From contig NZ_AP026763.1 in the NCBI RefSeq assembly GCF_026000435.1, positions 558,001 through 622,000 of the forward strand: 64,000 nt of DNA. The letters are read 5' to 3'. A program made the translations under genes and the position numbers. Positions 1-9,266 of the stretch are shown here, piece after piece (the first letter of the stretch is position 1; each line of letters starts with the position of its first letter). The notes under the pieces are model-generated. The model made no database searches. It was not told where the DNA came from and saw only the letters and a list, made by a program, of their open reading frames with translations. Source of the DNA: Vibrio sp. STUT-A11. GTDB taxonomy: Bacteria; Pseudomonadota; Gammaproteobacteria; Enterobacterales; Vibrionaceae.

Positions 1-1293
1 AAAATGGCTGAAGAAAAAATGTGGCCACTTTCGATGCCATGTTATGTCGCCAGTGAAGAGAATATTAATCTCGCACAGTATGGTTCCTCTAACTCAGCAC
101 GAATGAAAACACTCTACCGAGAAGGGCTAAAACGCCGTTACGGGAGTTTGATGCAGATCATCTCAGGAGTGCACTTCAACTTCTCATTCCCTGAATCGTT
201 TTGGGATGCCCTGTATGGCGAGCAGGATGAAGAAGCTCGTCAGGAAACGAAATCTGATGCGTACTTTGCCCTCATTCGTAATTACTATCGTTTTGGTTGG
301 ATGATTCCATATTTCTTCGGTGCTTCACCTGCGCTGTGTGGATCGTTTATTCAGGGGCGGGAAACGGATTTGCCGTTTGAAAGTTTGGGTGGCACTTTAT
401 TCCTGCCGAAATCGACTTCTTTGCGTCTGAGTGATCTCGGATACACGAATAATGCACAGAGCACGCTAAAAATAGGCTTTAATAGTATTGATCAGTACCT
501 AGAAGGTTTAAGTGATGCTATTCGTCGTCCGTCAGAAGAGTTTGCAAAAATTGGCGTGAAAGTGGATGGTGAGTACCGTCAACTTAACTCAAATATTTTG
601 CAGATTGAGAACGAATTGTACGCGCCAATTCGCCCTAAACGCGTGGCAAAAAGTGGAGAGAAACCATCAGAAGCATTGAAGCGTGCTGGCGTTGAATATA
701 TTGAAGTTCGCTCTCTTGATGTGAACCCATTCAGCCCAGTAGGTATCACAGAAGAACAAGTGCGCTTCCTGGATCTGTTCCTGACTTGGGCAGCCTTGTC
801 TGATTCAGACCCGATGGATAACTGCGAGCTGGAGTGCTGGCGTGATAACTGGAACAAAGTCATTGTTTCTGGTCGTGAAAAAGGCTTGATGCTTCAGATC
901 GGTTGCCAAGGTGAGCGCCTGCCTCTGCAAGAGTGGGCACATCGTGTGTTTGCCGAGCTACGCCAAATTGCCGTGATGATAGACGAGGTAACTGGTGGCA
1001 GTGCTTACCAACAGGTTTGCGATAAGCTAACTGGCTGGATTGAGGAGCCTGAACTAACGACTTCAGGTCAATTATTGGAACTAACAAAAGAGTTAGGCGG
1101 CTTAGGTAAAGTGGGTTGTTCATTAGGTATGAAGCATCGTGAAGACAATCTGCATCACGGCTACCAATATTACTCACAAGAAATAATGGAGCAGGAAGTC
1201 GCTGCATCTGTTGAAAAGCAAAAGCAAGCAGAGCTGAGTGACACGATGTCTTTTGATGACTTTTTAGAAGACTATTTTGCTTACTTAAAGTAA
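1..1293 (+). CDS. gshA: Glutamate-cysteine ligase, C-terminal part (cut by window start)
   Basis: This enzyme joins L-glutamate and L-cysteine using ATP, the first step of glutathione synthesis in the cytoplasm. The frame is open from base 1, and what is visible matches the proteobacterial GshA family from about residue 90 onward. Recognisable blocks include MWPLSMPCY near the start, [19 protein letters not shown] followed by FGASPA, and [13 protein letters not shown], which belong to the substrate and ATP-binding fold. The methionine at base 4 is internal, so it is not the real start; the full family protein is about 520 residues. A lipoprotein gene follows after 21 bases and luxS after that. 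I see no terminator between them, so all three may be cotranscribed. Confidence 0.96.
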   Translation, partial: KMAEEKMWPLSMPCYVASEENINLAQYGSSNSARMKTLYREGLKRRYGSLMQIISGVHFNFSFPESFWDALYGEQDEEARQETKSDAYFALIRNYYRFGWMIPYFFGASPALCGSFIQGRETDLPFESLGGTLFLPKSTSLRLSDLGYTNNAQSTLKIGFNSIDQYLEGLSDAIRRPSEEFAKIGVKVDGEYRQLNSNILQIENELYAPIRPKRVAKSGEKPSEALKRAGVEYIEVRSLDVNPFSPVGITEEQVRFLDLFLTWAALSDSDPMDNCELECWRDNWNKVIVSGREKGLMLQIGCQGERLPLQEWAHRVFAELRQIAVMIDEVTGGSAYQQVCDKLTGWIEEPELTTSGQLLELTKELGGLGKVGCSLGMKHREDNLHHGYQYYSQEIMEQEVAASVEKQKQAELSDTMSFDDFLEDYFAYLK

Positions 1294-1314
1294 TAACGCA
1301 ATAGTAAGGATTGG

Positions 1315-1926
1315 GTGGGATTGAATATTAAGCCTCTAGTGGTGTCGGTGTTAGGTTGTGTGTTGCTCGCTGGATGTGCGACGGCACCACCGAAGCAGCA
1401 AGATAATCTATGTGAGATATTCCGCGAGAAATCTGGCTGGTATGATGATGCGAAAGATATGGAAGAAGAGTGGGGTACTCCGATCCATGTCGCGATGGCA
1501 ATCATTAAGCAAGAGAGTGGCTACCGACACGACGCAAAACCACCCAAAGATTATGTGCTGGGCTTTATCCCTTGGGGTAGAGTCAGTAGTGCCTATGGCT
1601 ACGCCCAAGCGCAAGATCCCGCATGGGACGATTTTCAAGAGTCGACCGGGCAAGGTGGATCGCGTACTAACTTTGACGACGCTATGATGTTTGTCGGTTG
1701 GTATACCCACGAAACCCGTCGCCAGCTTGGTATCTCTTTATGGGACCCATATAACCAGTATCTTGCCTATCATGAGGGGAGAGGCGGTTATCAGCGCGGA
1801 ACCTATAAAAGGAAGCCTAGCTTAGTTAAAGTCGCGCGACGTGTAGAACAAACCGCGAAGAATTATGGCTGGCAGCTGAAACAATGTCGTCAGGAACTGG
1901 AAGACAACAGCAGCTGGTTCTTTTAA
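1315..1926 (+). CDS. Transglycosylase SLT-domain lipoprotein
   Basis: This is a small predicted outer-membrane or periplasmic lipoprotein with a lysozyme-like fold. Residues 1-21 form a lipoprotein signal ending in a lipobox LAGC with C21 as the lipidated cysteine. The catalytic-type motif is IIKQESGYRH, with E67 as the probable general acid, as in SLT-type lytic transglycosylases. The aromatic-rich motifs SSAYGYAQAQDP and YLAYHEGRGGY fit the same fold. The start is GTG at 1315 or TTG at 1321; AAGGA at 1306-1310 is better spaced for 1321. The substrate is inferred to be peptidoglycan. The gene sits between gshA and luxS, a place that does not explain its job. Confidence 0.85.
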   Translation: MGLNIKPLVVSVLGCVLLAGCATAPPKQQDNLCEIFREKSGWYDDAKDMEEEWGTPIHVAMAIIKQESGYRHDAKPPKDYVLGFIPWGRVSSAYGYAQAQDPAWDDFQESTGQGGSRTNFDDAMMFVGWYTHETRRQLGISLWDPYNQYLAYHEGRGGYQRGTYKRKPSLVKVARRVEQTAKNYGWQLKQCRQELEDNSSWFF

Positions 1927-1995
1927 CCCTCATAGGGATAAACAGAAATCAAACCAATACCGTAAGGTGTTGAGATTACAATCAGGAGAGATGTA

Positions 1996-2514
1996 ATGCC
2001 TTTACTCGATAGTTTTACTGTGGATCACACTCGTATGAATGCACCAGCTGTGCGAGTTGCGAAAACCATGCAAACCCCAAAAGGGGACACCATTACTGTC
2101 TTCGATTTACGCTTTACTGCACCAAACAAAGATATCCTTTCTGAGAAAGGTATTCATACACTAGAACACCTTTACGCTGGCTTTATGCGTAGCCATCTAA
2201 ACGGTGACAGTGTTGAGATTATTGATATTTCACCAATGGGGTGTCGCACTGGCTTCTACATGAGCCTGATCGGTACACCTTCAGAACAGCAAGTCGCAGA
2301 CGCTTGGATTGCATCAATGGAAGATGTACTGAAAGTAGAAAGCCAGAACAAAATTCCTGAGCTGAATGAATACCAATGTGGCACTGCGGCAATGCACTCA
2401 TTGGATGAAGCAAAACAAATTGCGAAAAACATTCTGGATGCGGGTGTGTCAGTGAATAAAAATGATGAGCTAGCTTTACCTGAGTCGATGTTAAAAGAAC
2501 TGCGTATCGACTAA
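1996..2514 (+). CDS. luxS: S-ribosylhomocysteine lyase (autoinducer-2 synthase)
   Basis: LuxS cleaves S-ribosylhomocysteine to homocysteine and DPD, the precursor of autoinducer-2. It recycles the activated methyl cycle and feeds quorum sensing. At 172 residues it is full length. The metal-binding motif HTLEHL covers residues 54-59, with H54 and H58 as ligands; YQCGTAAMH supplies the third ligand cysteine and MGCRTGFY carries the catalytic cysteine. A ribosome site AGGAGAG lies just before the ATG. A strong hairpin terminator follows. The LuxR-type master regulator at 24919-25530 is the expected end point of the signalling pathway this enzyme feeds. Confidence 0.98.
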   Translation: MPLLDSFTVDHTRMNAPAVRVAKTMQTPKGDTITVFDLRFTAPNKDILSEKGIHTLEHLYAGFMRSHLNGDSVEIIDISPMGCRTGFYMSLIGTPSEQQVADAWIASMEDVLKVESQNKIPELNEYQCGTAAMHSLDEAKQIAKNILDAGVSVNKNDELALPESMLKELRID

Positions 2515-2545
2515 GACCCGAGTTGTCTTATCAAGTGTTTTAACC

Positions 2546-2576
2546 AAAAGAGCCTGACAACGTCAGGCTCTTTTTT
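2546..2576 (+). terminator. Rho-independent terminator after luxS
   Basis: A 9-bp perfect stem (GAGCCTGAC / GTCAGGCTC) with a 3-base loop is followed by a run of six T. It closes the gshA-lipoprotein-luxS run. Confidence 0.9.
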
Positions 2577-2604
2577 CATCGTGAAGAAGCTAATGGCGAG
2601 TAAG

Positions 2605-3882
2605 TTAGTTACTGCCTTTCTTCCGTTTAGGGTAGACGCGCACTAACTTAATTCGATTCTCATCAATCTCGACAATTTCCATCGGATGACCGGACACTTG
2701 CACACTTAGGTGGCTTTCAGGAATATCTTCTAAGTGCTCTAGAATTAAGCCGTTTAACGTACGAGGGCCATCAGTCGGAAGGTGCCATTTGAGACCTTTA
2801 TTGATGTCACGAATATTGGTGCTGCCTTCGATTAAGAAACTGCCATCACCTTGTGGGCTGATTTCATCAGATAAGCTTGGTGAGATCGAAGTGGTAAACT
2901 CACCGATGATCTCTTCCAGGATATCTTCAAGCGTAACCAAGCCAATAATGTCACCATACTCATCAACGATAAGACCAATGCGCTGTTTATTGCGCTGGAA
3001 CTTCAGCATCTGCACGTTCAGAGGCGTACCTTCAGGAATGTAGTACACTTCATCAGCTGCACGCAGTAATGTCTCTTTGGTGAACTCGTTCTTTTCCAGC
3101 ATTAGGCGGTAAGCCTCACGCAAACGCAGCATGCCGACCACTTCATCGATTTGATCGCGGTAAAAAACGATACGGCCATGTGGTGAGTGCGTTAACTGAC
3201 GAACGATAGACTTCCAGTCGTCGTTGATGTCGATACCAGTAATTTCATTACGTGGCACCATAATATCGTTTACCGTGACGTGCTCAAGGTCCAGAATGGA
3301 CACCAGCATATCTTGGTGGCGACGAGGGATAAGGCCGCCGGCTTCGTTTACTACTGTACGTAATTCTTCTGAACTGAGGTGATCTTCGACCGAGTGATCC
3401 GCTTTTACCCCGAGCAGGCGAATGAAGCCATTGGTAATGAAGTTAACTAACAGCACAAGTGGTGAAAGTAACTTCATCAGAATGGTTAACAGAATACTGC
3501 TGGTATAAGACACACGCTCTGGATACAGAGCGGCAATGGTTTTTGGCGTCACTTCGGCAAACACTAAAACCACCATGGTGAGCGCACCCGTCGCAATCGC
3601 CACACCCATATCACCGTACAGGCGCATGCCAATAATAGTCGCAATCGCCGAAGCGAGAATGTTGACAAGGTTATTGCCTATAAGGATTAGACCGATCAGA
3701 CGATCAGGGCGGTCTAATAATTTTTCGACACGCCTTGCCCCCTTATGCCCATTTTTGGCTAAGTGTTTCAAGCGATAACGGTTCAGTGACATCATCCCTG
3801 TTTCTGAACCGGAAAAGTAACCTGATATGACGATAAGACACGCGAGTAGCGCAAATAAGATACCCGTAGATATGTCGTCCAA
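2605..3882 (-). CDS. yfjD: CNNM/CorC (HlyC) family membrane protein with CBS pair
   Basis: This is an inner-membrane protein of the DUF21-CBS-CorC_HlyC type, called YfjD or CorB in enterobacteria and linked to magnesium or divalent cation transport and tolerance. The order is an N-terminal DUF21 region with several hydrophobic helices (roughly residues 5-170, with the SGYFSGSETGMMSLNRYRL motif), two CBS domains (about 195-330, with VPRNEI and DEYGDIIGLVTLEDILEEIIGE), and a C-terminal CorC/HlyC domain. The length of 425 residues is typical. It lies upstream of ypjD and next to ffh, the order also seen in E. coli. Transport substrate is inferred from the family only; older 'hemolysin' names for this family are unreliable. 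Confidence 0.93.
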   Translation of the reverse strand: MDDISTGILFALLACLIVISGYFSGSETGMMSLNRYRLKHLAKNGHKGARRVEKLLDRPDRLIGLILIGNNLVNILASAIATIIGMRLYGDMGVAIATGALTMVVLVFAEVTPKTIAALYPERVSYTSSILLTILMKLLSPLVLLVNFITNGFIRLLGVKADHSVEDHLSSEELRTVVNEAGGLIPRRHQDMLVSILDLEHVTVNDIMVPRNEITGIDINDDWKSIVRQLTHSPHGRIVFYRDQIDEVVGMLRLREAYRLMLEKNEFTKETLLRAADEVYYIPEGTPLNVQMLKFQRNKQRIGLIVDEYGDIIGLVTLEDILEEIIGEFTTSISPSLSDEISPQGDGSFLIEGSTNIRDINKGLKWHLPTDGPRTLNGLILEHLEDIPESHLSVQVSGHPMEIVEIDENRIKLVRVYPKRKKGSN

Positions 3883-3999
3883 AACGTTGCAGTTCCTTGT
3901 AAGTATTGGGTTATTTTAAAAGCTATGTATGACGGTTAAGTCATAGAGTTACGGTACTGTATTTGATTTAACTTTGAATATAAAGGACATATCAGTGCC

Positions 4000-4794
4000 T
4001 TAATTCAAAATGATCTCTCTTACAAAGCGGCTACCGAAATAAGCTAGGGTGAGTAATGTTGCTCCCGCTACGGCAAACCAGGTTACTTTTCTTCCGCGCC
4101 AACCATTTTGATAGTGGCCCCACAATAAGATTGAATAGACCACCCAAGCGATGAAAGAAAGAATGGCTTTATGCGCTTTTCCTTCTGCGAACATATCTTG
4201 CACAAATACGTAGCCTGTAATAAGCGTAGCCGTCAGCAGTAAATTACCAATTAGAATAATTTTAAACAGCTGACGTTCAACCATGAGTAATGGCGGTAAA
4301 TTAGGGTTGATTGCCAGAGATTTTTTGGTTTTCAGTTTGTGGTCAAGCCAAGCCAGTTGCAGCGCATACAACGCGCCAATACTTAGTGTGGCATAAGAAA
4401 ACAGAGCAAAAGAAATGTGTATAAGTAACTTAGGGTCGTTTTCTAAATGTTTGATGAAGGTGCTCGGTAAAAAAGCCGCGGCAGATAGGTTGATAGCAGC
4501 AAAGCTATAAACGACGGGCAACAGAAACCAAAGCCGATTCTTTAGCATCGAAACGCTCATCACCAGAGAGATGATGAAACTGATAAGAGAGGCGACATTG
4601 AGAATACTAAAGTTCTGACCTGAACCATCGAGGATCAGATCACTCAATAACCACGCATGGAAAACAAGCGCACAGGCAGCGCTGGCAAATACGGTTTTTG
4701 CTTTGATGACTGACTGTTGTGAAAGTCCGGGTATGATCGTCGCAATCGCTAATACGTAAAGTATGGCGGCCGCGATGGCAATTACGCTATCCAT
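4000..4794 (-). CDS. ypjD: CcsA/HemX-type inner membrane protein YpjD
   Basis: This 264-residue protein is almost entirely hydrophobic, with about eight predicted membrane segments starting at residue 3. It belongs to the cytochrome c assembly (CcsA/CcmC-like) superfamily. The WVVYSILLWGHYQNGWRGRK region near the C-terminus is the family's tryptophan/histidine-containing segment. Its exact role is not established; heme or c-type cytochrome handling is suggested by the family. It is divergent from ffh, as in E. coli, and about 120 bp upstream of the CNNM protein on the same strand. Confidence 0.9.
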   Translation of the reverse strand: MDSVIAIAAAILYVLAIATIIPGLSQQSVIKAKTVFASAACALVFHAWLLSDLILDGSGQNFSILNVASLISFIISLVMSVSMLKNRLWFLLPVVYSFAAINLSAAAFLPSTFIKHLENDPKLLIHISFALFSYATLSIGALYALQLAWLDHKLKTKKSLAINPNLPPLLMVERQLFKIILIGNLLLTATLITGYVFVQDMFAEGKAHKAILSFIAWVVYSILLWGHYQNGWRGRKVTWFAVAGATLLTLAYFGSRFVREIILN

Positions 4795-5018
4795 GAATCC
4801 TAAATGTTGTTGTGCACAATAGAGAAATTATACCTTGCATTACTCTTTGCGGCTACGCTCTATGCGACAACAATCGCGATAGATGAGAGATTGAAATTAA
4901 TAAGTTACCCCACCATATAGAAATAGAGATAATAATAGAGCAGCGGTACGGGTATGACTCAGACCTTGGCTAAGGTATACTCACCCTAATTAATCGCCAT
5001 TTTAGCGAAGAGACAAAG

Positions 5019-6401
5019 ATGTTTGAGAATTTAACGGATCGATTATCCAAAACGCTGAAAAATATCAGTGGCAAAGGTCGTCTGACAGAAGACAACATTA
5101 AAGAAACCCTACGTGAAGTACGAATGGCGCTCTTGGAAGCGGACGTTGCGCTTCCTGTTGTTCGTGAATTTGTAAACCGCGTTAAAGAAAAAGCGGTTGG
5201 TGTAGAAGTTTCTAAATCTCTGACTCCGGGTCAAGAGTTTATTAAGATCGTTCAAACCGAGCTTGAAGCAGTAATGGGTGAGTCTAACGAAGCTCTGAAC
5301 CTAGCTGCTCAGCCGCCAGCAGTACTTTTGATGGCCGGTCTACAAGGTGCGGGTAAAACCACATCGGTAGGTAAGCTATCCAAGCTGTTAAAAGAGCGTG
5401 ATAAGAAGAAAGTACTGGTTGTGTCTGCCGACGTTTACCGTCCTGCGGCGATCAAACAGCTAGAAACACTGGCATCAGACATCGGTGTCGATTTCTTCCC
5501 GTCGTCTCCAGACCAAAAGCCTATTGATATTGCGAACGCAGCCATCGACCACGCGAAGAAGAAATTCTACGACGTTCTGATTGTCGATACCGCAGGTCGC
5601 CTGGCGATTGATGAACAGATGATGGGTGAGATTAAAGATCTTCACTCTGCGATCAACCCGGTTGAGACACTGTTTGTTGTTGATGCAATGACAGGTCAGG
5701 ATGCGGCGAATACCGCTAAGGCCTTTGGTGATGCACTGCCACTGACGGGTGTGATTCTAACCAAAGTTGATGGCGATGCACGTGGTGGTGCGGCGCTATC
5801 GGTTCGTCATATCACGGGTAAACCAATTAAATTCCTCGGTGTTGGTGAGAAAACTGACGCACTAGAACCCTTCCACCCAGATCGCGTGGCATCACGTATT
5901 CTTGGCATGGGTGACGTTCTGTCTTTGATTGAAGACCTGCAACGTAACGTTGACCAAGAAAAAGCAGAAAAACTAGCGAAAAAGTTCAAAGAGAAGAAAG
6001 GCTTCGACTTAGAAGACTTCCGTGAACAGCTAGACCAGATGCAAAACATGGGCGGTATGATGGGCATGATGGATAAACTGCCAGGCATGTCTCAGCTACC
6101 TGACAATGTCAAAGATAAAGTCGATGACAAGATGTTTAAGCAGATGGAAGCGATCATCAGCTCTATGACGATGAAAGAGCGTCAACGCCCAGAAATCATC
6201 AAGGGTTCGCGTAAGAAGCGTATTGCTGCAGGTTCAGGTGTGCAAGTTCAGGACGTAAACCGTCTGCTAAAACAGTTCACCCAGATGCAGAAGATGATGA
6301 AGAAAATGCAGAAAGGCGGCATGAAAGGCATGATGCGCAACATGCAAGGTATGATGGGTGGCATGGGCGGAGGCGGTGGCTTCAATCCATTTGGTCGATA
6401 A
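5019..6401 (+). CDS. ffh: Signal recognition particle protein Ffh
   Basis: Ffh is the GTPase of the signal recognition particle. It binds signal sequences of nascent membrane proteins and delivers ribosomes to FtsY. The N domain occupies about residues 1-90. The G domain carries the P-loop GLQGAGKTT (residues 107-115), DTAGR and TKVDGD. The C-terminal M domain from about 300 is very rich in methionine (clusters such as MGGMMGMMDK and the final glycine/methionine tail). The length of 460 matches the family. A TATACT-like -10 element lies at 4976-4981. Confidence 0.98.
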   Translation: MFENLTDRLSKTLKNISGKGRLTEDNIKETLREVRMALLEADVALPVVREFVNRVKEKAVGVEVSKSLTPGQEFIKIVQTELEAVMGESNEALNLAAQPPAVLLMAGLQGAGKTTSVGKLSKLLKERDKKKVLVVSADVYRPAAIKQLETLASDIGVDFFPSSPDQKPIDIANAAIDHAKKKFYDVLIVDTAGRLAIDEQMMGEIKDLHSAINPVETLFVVDAMTGQDAANTAKAFGDALPLTGVILTKVDGDARGGAALSVRHITGKPIKFLGVGEKTDALEPFHPDRVASRILGMGDVLSLIEDLQRNVDQEKAEKLAKKFKEKKGFDLEDFREQLDQMQNMGGMMGMMDKLPGMSQLPDNVKDKVDDKMFKQMEAIISSMTMKERQRPEIIKGSRKKRIAAGSGVQVQDVNRLLKQFTQMQKMMKKMQKGGMKGMMRNMQGMMGGMGGGGGFNPFGR

Positions 6402-6495
6402 TTGCCCACACACGCTATAGTTTCAGGGTGTTAGCTACATCACAAACTTTAATTTCCATTTATGTTGGTGAAAAAGTAACTAAACCCCTTGCATT

Positions 6496-6530
6496 GCTCC
6501 GGTAGAAGAGTAAAATTCCGGAGCTTTATT
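6496..6530 (+). terminator. Probable terminator after ffh
   Basis: A 7-bp stem GCTCCGG / CCGGAGC with a 15-base loop is followed by TTTATTTT. It separates ffh from the rpsP operon; the long loop makes it weaker than the other terminators here. Confidence 0.6.
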
Positions 6531-6540
6531 TTGGCACGAG

Positions 6541-6588
6541 CCCCAAATCGTTCAATTACTGAATGGTTCTTGGGGTTAATTTTATTTT
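6541..6588 (+). promoter_or_regulatory. Nested hairpin in the rpsP leader
   Basis: CCCCAA (6541-6546) pairs with TTGGGG (6570-6575), and an inner CGTTCA / TGAATG stem stacks within it. TTAATTTTATTTTT follows. The shape is terminator-like, yet it sits only about 20 bp before the rpsP start, so it may act as an attenuator or feedback leader for the rpsP-rimM-trmD-rplS operon. This role is inferred. Confidence 0.45.
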
Positions 6589-6609
6589 TGAGAAAGCAAA
6601 GAGGACGAC

Positions 6610-6858
6610 ATGGTAACCATTCGTTTGGCACGTCACGGCGCTAAGAAGCGTCCATTTTATCAAATCGTAGTAGCGGACAGCCGCAACGCTGCAACTGGCC
6701 GTTTCATCGAGAAAGTTGGTTTCTTTAACCCAACTGCTAAAGGTCAAGAAGAAGGTCTACGTCTAGACCTAGACCGCGTTAACCACTGGGTTGGTCAAGG
6801 CGCGTCTGTATCTGACCGCGTTGCTAAGCTAGTTAAAGACGCTCAAAAAGCGGCTTAA
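6610..6858 (+). CDS. rpsP: 30S ribosomal protein S16
   Basis: S16 is a small-subunit protein that stabilises the 5' domain of 16S rRNA. The 82-residue protein opens with the family signature [26 protein letters not shown] serves as ribosome site. It is the first gene of the conserved rpsP-rimM-trmD-rplS operon. Confidence 0.98.
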   Translation: MVTIRLARHGAKKRPFYQIVVADSRNAATGRFIEKVGFFNPTAKGQEEGLRLDLDRVNHWVGQGASVSDRVAKLVKDAQKAA

Positions 6859-6888
6859 TTTTTTACTGTTAGAAGTAGAAACTAGTTT

Positions 6889-7437
6889 ATGTCGATGAAA
6901 GGTAAAGAAACAATGAGCAACGAAAAGATTGTTGTAGGCAAGTTTGGTGCTACTTACGGCATTCGAGGTTGGCTTAAGGTTTTTTCCTACACAGACAATG
7001 CTGAAAGCATTTTCGATTACAGTCCTTGGTACATTAACCAAAAGGGCAAATGGGTTGAGTACAAAGTAGAAAGCTGGAAGCGCCATAATAAAGGTATGGT
7101 GGCTAAGCTGGAAGGCATGGATGTTCGTGAAGACGCGCATTTAATGACGAACTTTGAAATTGCTATTGACCCAGCGGTACTACCTGAATTGTCAGAAGAT
7201 GAATTCTACTGGCGTGAATTGTTTGGGATGCAAGTAGTAACCACTAAAGGTTACGATCTGGGTGTCGTTACTGACATGCTAGAAACTGGCTCAAACGATG
7301 TTCTGGTGGTTAAAGCAAATCTTAAAGATGCTTTCGGGCAAAAGGAACGATTAATCCCGTTCCTTGAAGAGCAAGTGATCATTAATGTTGATCGCGAAGC
7401 TCAACGGATCGAAGTTGACTGGGATCCTGGATTCTAA
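6889..7437 (+). CDS. rimM: Ribosome maturation factor RimM
   Basis: RimM binds S19 and assists 30S head maturation. An N-terminal RimM domain ([19 protein letters not shown] from about residue 12) is followed by a PRC-barrel (about residues 100-180, with [12 protein letters not shown]). The start used at 6889 gives 182 residues. A second in-frame ATG at 6913 (MSNEKIVVG) would remove eight residues and cannot be excluded, because neither has a strong ribosome site. It lies 30 bp after rpsP and 27 bp before trmD. Confidence 0.96.
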   Translation: MSMKGKETMSNEKIVVGKFGATYGIRGWLKVFSYTDNAESIFDYSPWYINQKGKWVEYKVESWKRHNKGMVAKLEGMDVREDAHLMTNFEIAIDPAVLPELSEDEFYWRELFGMQVVTTKGYDLGVVTDMLETGSNDVLVVKANLKDAFGQKERLIPFLEEQVIINVDREAQRIEVDWDPGF

Positions 7438-7464
7438 TCTCCAAAATTACAGAGCGAGATAAAC

Positions 7465-8226
7465 ATGTGGGTTGGCGTTATTAGCCTTTTTCCTGAAATG
7501 TTCCGTTCTGTTACTGATTATGGAGTAACAGGTCAAGCGGTTAAAAAAGGTCTTTTGTCGATTGAGACTTGGAATCCTCGAGATTTCACTCACGACAAGC
7601 ATCGAACAGTCGATGACCGACCTTACGGTGGTGGCCCAGGTATGTTAATGATGGTTCAGCCTTTGCGCGATGCCATTCATACCGCTAAGCAAGCCTCACC
7701 GGGTAAGACGAAAGTCATTTACCTCTCTCCTCAAGGTCGTAAGCTCGACCAGCAAGGGGTTGAAGAGCTGGCAACAAATGAGAATTTACTTCTTATCTGT
7801 GGCCGTTATGAAGGGGTAGATGAGCGCATCATACAATCCGAAGTTGACGAAGAATGGTCGATCGGGGATTTTGTGATGACGGGTGGTGAGATACCAGCCA
7901 TGACGTTAATTGATTCGGTTTCTCGGTTTATACCGGGAGTTCTAGGAGATTTTTCGTCAGCAGAAGAAGACTCTTTTGCTAATGGTTTGCTAGATTGCCC
8001 TCACTATACGCGTCCTGAAGTATTGGATGGCAAAGAAGTACCAGCGGTACTGTTGTCAGGTAATCACAAGGACATTCGTCAATGGCGACTCAAGCAGTCG
8101 CTGGGCCGAACTTGGCTAAGAAGACCAGAGCTCCTGGAAAACCTAGCTCTGACTGACGAACAGGAACAATTACTTGCCGAGTTTATTAGTGAGCATAAAG
8201 CCGTTAACGAACAGAATGCAAAGTAA
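7465..8226 (+). CDS. trmD: tRNA (guanine-37-N1)-methyltransferase
   Basis: TrmD methylates G37 of tRNAs using S-adenosylmethionine and so prevents +1 frameshifting. The SPOUT-fold knot is visible in [14 protein letters not shown] and in [16 protein letters not shown]. The substrate-binding [12 protein letters not shown] block is also present. The C-terminal helical domain contains [20 protein letters not shown]. The length of 253 is typical. Confidence 0.98.
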   Translation: MWVGVISLFPEMFRSVTDYGVTGQAVKKGLLSIETWNPRDFTHDKHRTVDDRPYGGGPGMLMMVQPLRDAIHTAKQASPGKTKVIYLSPQGRKLDQQGVEELATNENLLLICGRYEGVDERIIQSEVDEEWSIGDFVMTGGEIPAMTLIDSVSRFIPGVLGDFSSAEEDSFANGLLDCPHYTRPEVLDGKEVPAVLLSGNHKDIRQWRLKQSLGRTWLRRPELLENLALTDEQEQLLAEFISEHKAVNEQNAK

Positions 8227-8267
8227 CCTAATTTATTTAGTATCAGTTTATTCTAGGAATTTTAAAA

Positions 8268-8621
8268 ATGAGTAACATCATCAAAGCTCTTGAAGAAGAG
8301 CAAATGAAATCAGACCTACCTAAATTTGCACCAGGTGACACTGTTGTTGTTCAAGTTAAGGTAAAAGAAGGTGACCGTGAGCGTCTACAGGCTTTCGAAG
8401 GCGTTGTAATCGCAATCCGTAACCGTGGTCTACACTCTGCTTTCACTGTACGTAAGATCTCTAACGGTGAAGGTGTTGAGCGTACGTTCCAAACACACTC
8501 TCCAATCGTTGATAGCATCGAAGTTAAACGCCGTGGTGCAGTACGTCGTGCCAAGTTGTACTACCTACGTGAGCGTTCTGGTAAGTCTGCTCGTATCAAA
8601 GAGAAACTTGCTAAGAAGTAA
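8268..8621 (+). CDS. rplS: 50S ribosomal protein L19
   Basis: L19 sits at the 30S-50S interface. The 117-residue protein carries the family core [20 protein letters not shown] and a basic C-terminus ([21 protein letters not shown] region). It is the last gene of the operon and is followed by a terminator. Confidence 0.98.
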
Positions 8622-8644
8622 TGCTATAACTAGCGTTCTCATTA

Positions 8645-8673
8645 AACGGAGTCCATTGGGCTCCGTTTTTTTA
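8645..8673 (+). terminator. Rho-independent terminator after rplS
   Basis: ACGGAG and CTCCGT form a stem around a 9-base loop and are followed by seven T. This closes the rpsP-rimM-trmD-rplS operon. Confidence 0.88.
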
Positions 8674-8853
8674 TTTTGTGTATTTAGCTTGCTCTTTTTC
8701 ACCCGAGCTGTGTTGTCGGTGCTCATGTACTGGCGTACACTCCGCGCCTCCGCCTTGCTCGAATAAAAAATAGCTTCGCTAAATCATCAAAATAATCAGG
8801 GTAGAAAAAGGGGACTAATGAATACCGATTGCAGAACGTAACGGTTAAAATTC

Positions 8854-8984
8854 GTTATTCTGGACAGCGACGAAGAAGCGTGATTCAGGATCTACTCCTC
8901 ACGTGCTGAATTCGAAGGTGCCTGTTTCAGCTGGATCATTGTTTTGAACAGATTCCTGATGTCGCTAAGGCTCCTCGGAATGAC
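8854..8984 (+). repeat. 131-bp interspersed repeat, copy 1
   Basis: This copy starts GTTATTCTGG and ends TCGGAATGAC. Apart from a few bases at its left edge it is identical to copy 2 at 9111-9241. Its two ends are imperfect inverted repeats (GTCATYCYGA type), and each end contains a CAGGATCT or CAGGAATCT submotif in inverted orientation, so the unit could fold into a long hairpin. It holds no open frame. It lies in the 645-bp gene-free gap between rplS and yacG. It looks like a non-autonomous intergenic repeat of the host chromosome; I do not know a name for it. Confidence 0.85.
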
Positions 8985-9034
8985 GGGGAAGCGAGACGGA
9001 ATACAGAAATTATCTCTGGCAGAATACAGTAAGG

Positions 9035-9062
9035 TTCTAGGGATTAGGAAACTAAATCCTAG
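9035..9062. repeat. Short imperfect inverted repeat between repeat copies
   Basis: CTAGGGATTAG and CTAAATCCTAG flank a GAAA centre, forming an imperfect hairpin in the 126-bp spacer that separates the two 131-bp repeats. No function can be assigned. Confidence 0.5.
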
Positions 9063-9110
9063 GTATGGTTGTTTTGAAATATGGACGGCTAAATGCTACA
9101 GGTTAACATA

Positions 9111-9241
9111 GTCATCCTGAACAGCGACGAAGAAGCGTGATTCAGGATCTACTCCTCACGTGCTGAATTCGAAGGTGCCTGTTTCAGCTGGATCATTGTT
9201 TTGAACAGATTCCTGATGTCGCTAAGGCTCCTCGGAATGAC
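9111..9241 (+). repeat. 131-bp interspersed repeat, copy 2
   Basis: Direct repeat of the element at 8854-8984, offset by exactly 257 bp and in the same orientation. It starts GTCATCCTGA and ends TCGGAATGAC. A further fragment, GATTCAGGATCT, follows at about 9250, next to the 3' end of yacG. A related copy in the other orientation is at 24676-24852. Confidence 0.88.
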
Positions 9242-9266
9242 GGGGAAACGATTCAGGATCTAGAAC

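Noticed and set aside
2605..3882. Annotating the CBS-domain membrane protein as a hemolysin
   Set aside because: The HlyC/CorC name is historical; domain order fits a CNNM/CorC ion-handling protein and gives no support for toxin activity.
8425..8766. 113-codon plus-strand frame overlapping rplS and its terminator
   Set aside because: It runs through rplS in another register and through the terminator hairpin; the product resembles no protein family.
8854..9241. Considering the 131-bp repeats as ERIC elements or integron attC sites
   Set aside because: The sequence does not match the ERIC core as I know it, and there is no integron cassette gene or attC core site pattern here.
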